Shown piece by piece: positions 60,176 through 64,000 of a stretch of 64,000 nucleotides of DNA (position 1 is its first letter; every line of letters begins with the position of its first letter). Source of the stretch: Paraburkholderia tropica (GTDB taxonomy: Bacteria; Pseudomonadota; Gammaproteobacteria; Burkholderiales; Burkholderiaceae). The stretch covers positions 248,001 to 312,000 of the forward strand of contig NZ_FNZM01000001.1 of assembly GCF_900109265.1 (NCBI RefSeq), given 5' to 3'. Under the pieces are notes generated by a model. The model saw only the letters and a program-made list of their open reading frames with translations, was not told the DNA's origin and searched no databases. The position numbers were made by a program, and so were the translations under genes.

Positions 60176-61297
60176 TTAGTGGCCCGTCTTCAACTGCGAC
60201 CACAGGCGGTTTTCGAGGCGCAGGATTTCGGCCGGCATCGGCTTCATCAGCGTCATCTTCTTGAGGACTTCGTCGCCCGGATACACGGTCGGGTCCTGCG
60301 CCACCGAAGGCGTCACGAACTGGCGCGCGGCCTTGTTGGCGGTCGGATAGAACACTTCGTTGGTGATCGCCGCGTTGACCTTCGGATCCTGGATGTAGTT
60401 GATCCACTTGAGCGCGGCTTCGGGGTGCGGTGCATCCTTCGGGATCACCATCACGTCGAACCACAGCAGGCCGCCTTCCTTCGGGTTGCCGAACTTGATG
60501 TGATACGAACGCTTGGCTTCCTCGGCGCGGCGATGCGCGATGCCCACGTCGCCCGACCAGGCGAAGGCCACGCAGATGTCGTTGTTCACGAGGTCGTTGA
60601 TGTAGCCCGACGAATTGAACTGCGTGATGTACGGGCGGACTTTCTTCAGCGTTTCGAAAGCGGCCTGATAGTCGGCCGGATTCGTGCTGTTCGGATTCTT
60701 GCCCATGTATTGCAGCGTGGCGGCGAACACGTCGGCGGCCTGGTCGAGGAACGACACGCCGCAGCCCTTGAGCTTCGACAGATTGGCCGGATCGAAAATC
60801 AGCGACCAGCTGTCGACGGGCGCGCTCGTGCCGAGCGCCTTCTCGACGGCTTCCTGGTTGTAGCCGATGCCGTCGGTGCCGTAGGCCCAGGGCACGCCGT
60901 ACTGATTGCCCGGATCGGCGTCCGCGATCATGTGCATGAGCACCGGATCGAGGTTCGAGAGATTGGGGAGCTTCGACTTGTCGAGCTTCTGGTACACGCC
61001 GGCCTGAATCTGCTTGGCCATGTAGTTCGACGTGGGCACGACGATGTCGTAACCCGAGCTGCCCGCGAGCAGCTTGGCCTGCAAGGTGTCGTCGCTATCG
61101 TAGTTGTCGTACTTGACGTGAATGCCCGTCTGCTTTTCGAAGTTCGGGATCGTGTCTTTCGCGATGTAGTCGGACCAGTTGTAGACGTTCAGTGTGTCGT
61201 CCGCGGCGCGAGCCGGCTGGCTCGAAGTTGCCGTGAGACCCGCGCAGACGGCGAGCGCGGCCAGTGCGACGGCATGACGAAGATGTCTGACACTCAT
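60176..61297 (-). CDS. potF: Periplasmic putrescine-binding protein PotF-like
   Basis: A 373-residue periplasmic binding protein of the PotD/PotF family. The signal peptide ends near residue 31 (ARA). The mature part opens with LNVYNWSDYIAKDTIPNFEKQTG and contains the ligand-binding segments VPWAYGTDGIGYN and FVAFAWSGD-like sequence VAFAWSGDVGIAHRR. It captures putrescine or spermidine and delivers it to PotHI. ATG 61297 has GGGGAA upstream. A 295-bp gap separates it from potG; I see no clear structure there. Confidence 0.93.
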   Translation of the reverse strand: MSVRHLRHAVALAALAVCAGLTATSSQPARAADDTLNVYNWSDYIAKDTIPNFEKQTGIHVKYDNYDSDDTLQAKLLAGSSGYDIVVPTSNYMAKQIQAGVYQKLDKSKLPNLSNLDPVLMHMIADADPGNQYGVPWAYGTDGIGYNQEAVEKALGTSAPVDSWSLIFDPANLSKLKGCGVSFLDQAADVFAATLQYMGKNPNSTNPADYQAAFETLKKVRPYITQFNSSGYINDLVNNDICVAFAWSGDVGIAHRRAEEAKRSYHIKFGNPKEGGLLWFDVMVIPKDAPHPEAALKWINYIQDPKVNAAITNEVFYPTANKAARQFVTPSVAQDPTVYPGDEVLKKMTLMKPMPAEILRLENRLWSQLKTGH

Positions 61298-61375
61298 GTT
61301 GATTTCCCCAGGTGATGAAGGTTGGCGGGCGGCGCCCGCACCCCGTTGTGCGCCGCCGGCCCGGTGGTGACTGCG

Positions 61376-62818
61376 TTACGAAAATCCCAGTTGCTGCGCG
61401 GTGGCGTCGACGGCCTTCTTCGCCTTCGACACGATTTCGTCGATCTCGCCGCGCGTGATGACGAGCGGCGGCGAGAGCAGCATGCGGTCGCCGGTGGCGC
61501 GCATGATGAGGTTGCCGTTGAAGCAGAAGTCGCGGCAGATCGTGCCCACGTCGCCGCCGTTCGCGAAGCGCTTGCGCGTCTTCGGGTCTTCGGCGAGTTG
61601 CAGACCGGCCACCAGACCCGCGCCCGAAATGTCGCCGACGATCGGATGATTCGCGAAGGTCTCGCGCAACTGCTGCTGGAAGTACGGACCCGTATCGGTC
61701 TTCACGCGCTCGACGATCTTCTCGTCGCGCAGCAGCTTCAGGTTCGCGACGGCCACGGCGGCGGCCACCGGATGACCCGAGTACGTGAGGCCGTGATTGA
61801 AGTCGCCGTTCTCGATCAGCGCCTTGGCCACGCGGTCGTGAAGGCCCACCGCGCCCATCGGCACATAACCGCTCGTGAGGCCCTTGGCCATCGTGATGAG
61901 GTCCGGCTCGAAACCGAAGTGCTGATGCGCGAACCATTCGCCCGTGCGGCCGAAACCGCCGATCACTTCGTCGGCGCACAGCAGGATGTCGTACTTGCGG
62001 CAGATGCGCTGGATTTCCGGCCAGTAGGTCGAGGCCGGGAAGATCACGCCGCCCGCGCCCTGGAACGGCTCGCCGATGAAGGCGGCCACGTTCTCCGCGC
62101 CCACTTCGAGAATCTTCGCTTCGAGCTGCTGGGCGCGCGCGAGGCCGAATTCCTCGGGCGTCATGTTGCCCTCGGCTTCGCCGTAGAAATACGGTTGATC
62201 GATATGAACGATGTTCTCGACCTTCGACGGCATCTGCTCGTGCATATAGCCCATGCCGCCGAGCGTGCCGCCCGCGATGGTCGAACCGTGATACGCGTTG
62301 CGGCGCGAGATCACGACCTTCTTCGACGGCTTGCCCTGCGTGAGCCAGTACTGATGCACGATGCGCAGCACGGTGTCGTTGCCTTCCGAGCCGCTGTTGC
62401 AATAGAAGAAGTGGTTGAACGGTTCCGGCGAGACTTCGGCGAGCAGCGCCGAGAGTTCGATCACCGGCGGATGCGTGGTCTTGAAGAACGTGTTGTAGAA
62501 CGGCAGTTGCAGCATCTGCTCGTAGGCGGCGTCCGCGAGTTCCTTGCGGCCATAGCCTACGTTCACGCACCACAGACCGGCCATGCCGTCGATGATCTGG
62601 TTGCCGTCCGAGTCCCACAGATACACGCCCTTGGCCTTCACGATCACGCGGCTGCCGGCCTTGTTCAGCGAGCCCATGTCCGAAAACGGATGGATGTGAT
62701 GCGCGGCGTCCAGCGCGCGATATTCAGCGGTCGTGCGTGCGCCTTGCGCGGCTTGTGCGCGCAGCGTCGTCGGCGCTTCCTGGAGCGCGCTGGCGGGGGC
62801 GTCGATTCGATAGCTCAT
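61376..62818 (-). CDS. spuC: Putrescine/polyamine:pyruvate aminotransferase SpuC-like
   Basis: A 480-residue class III pyridoxal-phosphate aminotransferase. The PLP lysine is K312 in TMAKGLTSGY, with D283 in CADEVIGGFGRTG and the phosphate-binding NSGSEGND near 141-148. SpuC-type enzymes transfer the amino group of putrescine or gamma-glutamyl-putrescine derivatives to pyruvate. It is next to the puuA-type gene and the potF gene. ATG 62818 has AAGGAGA upstream. A role in polyamine breakdown is strong from context. Confidence 0.92.
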   Translation of the reverse strand: MSYRIDAPASALQEAPTTLRAQAAQGARTTAEYRALDAAHHIHPFSDMGSLNKAGSRVIVKAKGVYLWDSDGNQIIDGMAGLWCVNVGYGRKELADAAYEQMLQLPFYNTFFKTTHPPVIELSALLAEVSPEPFNHFFYCNSGSEGNDTVLRIVHQYWLTQGKPSKKVVISRRNAYHGSTIAGGTLGGMGYMHEQMPSKVENIVHIDQPYFYGEAEGNMTPEEFGLARAQQLEAKILEVGAENVAAFIGEPFQGAGGVIFPASTYWPEIQRICRKYDILLCADEVIGGFGRTGEWFAHQHFGFEPDLITMAKGLTSGYVPMGAVGLHDRVAKALIENGDFNHGLTYSGHPVAAAVAVANLKLLRDEKIVERVKTDTGPYFQQQLRETFANHPIVGDISGAGLVAGLQLAEDPKTRKRFANGGDVGTICRDFCFNGNLIMRATGDRMLLSPPLVITRGEIDEIVSKAKKAVDATAQQLGFS

Positions 62819-62837
62819 TGCAATGTCTCCTTTCTCG

Positions 62838-64000
62838 TTACACGTGCAGCAGCAGGTGCTTGCGTTCCCACGAACTGATCACGCGGAAATACGCTTCGTA
62901 TTCGGTTTCCTTGAGCGCGAGATACGCGCGCACGAACTTCTCGCCGAGGATGCCCATCAGCGGCTCGCTCGCGCCCATCAGCGTGAGGCCTTCTTCCAGA
63001 TTGCGCGGCAACTGGTAGGGCAGCGAGTAGCCGTCGCTCACGAGCGGCTCGGTGGGCTTGAGGTGCTGCGTCATGCCCAGATAGCCGGCTGCGAGCGTCG
63101 CGGCGATGGCGAGGTACGGATTCGTATCGACGCCCGGAATGCGGTTCTCCACGCGGCGCGCGGCCGGCGACGAATACGGCACGCGGAAGCCCACGGTGCG
63201 GTTATCGTAGCCCCATGCCACGTTGATCGGCGCGGCCATGAAGCGCGACAGCCGGCGATACGAATTGATGTACGGCGCGAAGATCGGCATCAGCGCCGGC
63301 GTGTACTTCTGCAGGCCCGCGATGTACGCATGGAACATGTCGGTGGGCTTGCCGTCCGCGCCCGTGAACAGGTTCTGGCCGCTTTCCGCCGACACGAGGC
63401 TCTGGTGAATGTGCATGGCCGAACCCGGCTCGTTCTCCATCGGCTTCGCCATGAAGGTGGCGTACATATGGTGACGCAGCGCGGCTTCGCGCACGGTGCG
63501 CTTGAAGAGGAACACGCGGTCCGCGAGGCCCAGCGGTTCGCCGTGCATGAAGTTGATTTCCATCTGCGCCGCGCCGACTTCGTGAATCAGCGTATCGACT
63601 TCGAGATCCTGCACGTCGCAGTACTCGTAGATGTCTTCGAACAGCGGATCGAATTCGTTCACGGCTTCGATCGAATACGCCTGGCGGCCCGTTTCCGGAC
63701 GGCCCGTGCGGCCGATCGGCGGCGTGAGCGGCATGTCCGGATCCTTGTTCATGTCGACGAGATAGAACTCCAGTTCCGGCGCGATGATGGGCTTCCAGCC
63801 CTTCGCGTCATAGAGTTCGAGCACGCGGCGCAGCACGCGGCGCGGCGAGATTTCGACGGGCGAGCCGTCGAAATGCACGCAATCGTGAATGACCTGCGCG
63901 GTGGGATCGACGGCCCACGGAATGATGCGGATGGTCGAGGCGTCGGGCACGCAGACCATGTCGGGGTCGGTGACGCCGGTGAGCGTGCCGTCTTCCGGAT
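62838..64000 (-). CDS. puuA: Glutamine-synthetase-family gamma-glutamylpolyamine synthetase (partial, 5' end cut by window)
   Basis: The window holds the C-terminal about 387 residues of a glutamine synthetase family protein, PuuA/SpuI type, which joins glutamate to putrescine using ATP. Visible parts are TDPDMVCVPDAST near the break, APELEFYLVD (metal-binding glutamate region) and NRIPGVDTNPYLAIAATLA. The reading frame continues in the correct phase to base 64000 (LTGVTDPDM), so the ATG lies outside. It is 19 bp upstream of spuC and heads the operon in this window. Confidence 0.92.
   Translation of the reverse strand, partial: PEDGTLTGVTDPDMVCVPDASTIRIIPWAVDPTAQVIHDCVHFDGSPVEISPRRVLRRVLELYDAKGWKPIIAPELEFYLVDMNKDPDMPLTPPIGRTGRPETGRQAYSIEAVNEFDPLFEDIYEYCDVQDLEVDTLIHEVGAAQMEINFMHGEPLGLADRVFLFKRTVREAALRHHMYATFMAKPMENEPGSAMHIHQSLVSAESGQNLFTGADGKPTDMFHAYIAGLQKYTPALMPIFAPYINSYRRLSRFMAAPINVAWGYDNRTVGFRVPYSSPAARRVENRIPGVDTNPYLAIAATLAAGYLGMTQHLKPTEPLVSDGYSLPYQLPRNLEEGLTLMGASEPLMGILGEKFVRAYLALKETEYEAYFRVISSWERKHLLLHV

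Overview
The window is a GC-rich stretch (by eye about 65% G+C) that looks like the replication-origin end of a secondary chromosome (chromid) of a Burkholderia sensu lato bacterium (Paraburkholderia, Caballeronia, Burkholderia or a close relative). Reasons: an iteron origin with a Rep_3-type initiator, a ParAB system with TTTATGCGCATAAA centromere sites of the kind I recall for Burkholderia chromosome 2, a full hopanoid gene set, and a puu/spu-type polyamine island. I see no rRNA, tRNA, insertion sequence, prophage or CRISPR array.

Layout. 1-1211: replication origin with about a dozen widely spaced 18-bp iterons and a DnaA box. 1212-5201: repA, then convergent parB and parA, with four parS palindromes. 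5202-8815: ArsC-like protein, GntP-type permease, a DnaA-box cluster, a flavin reductase and a hypothetical protein. 9025-13942: a hybrid histidine kinase divergent from a three-gene unit (single-domain receiver, CheC-like phosphatase, PAS-GGDEF cyclase). 14310-24535: hpnD-hpnE-shc-hpnG, an acyl-CoA thioesterase, then hpnN-mlaA divergent from an hpnM/mlaC-type gene. 24650-29327: LuxR-type two-component system next to cstA and its small partner. 29492-37723: AraC-glyoxalase pair, hpnH-ispH divergent from hpnC-hpnB, a hypothetical protein, hpnA and an acylphosphatase. 37799-50752: mixed genes, including orphan egtD, a RarD-like permease, an Mpo1-like protein, a Crp/Fnr regulator, a HAD phosphatase, a dienelactone hydrolase fusion, cell-envelope proteins, a secreted nuclease and a rubrerythrin/Fe-S protein/DUF3501 unit. 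50854-64000: MocR regulator and a polyamine uptake and catabolism island (two FAD oxidases, DUF3138 porin-like protein, potIHGF ABC transporter, spuC aminotransferase, and a puuA-type glutamylpolyamine synthetase cut by the window end).

How the parts work together. RepA and ParAB maintain the replicon. The hpn genes supply squalene (HpnC, HpnD, HpnE), cyclise it (Shc), extend the side chain (HpnH, HpnG), decorate or modify it (HpnA, HpnB) and move hopanoids to the outer membrane (HpnN, with MlaA and HpnM as likely lipid-trafficking partners). An extra ispH probably boosts isoprenoid supply. The polyamine genes import putrescine or spermidine and break them down by gamma-glutamylation, oxidation and/or transamination. 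Convergent gene pairs are commonly separated by strong bidirectional hairpin terminators, and many same-strand neighbours overlap by ATGA, which indicates translational coupling.
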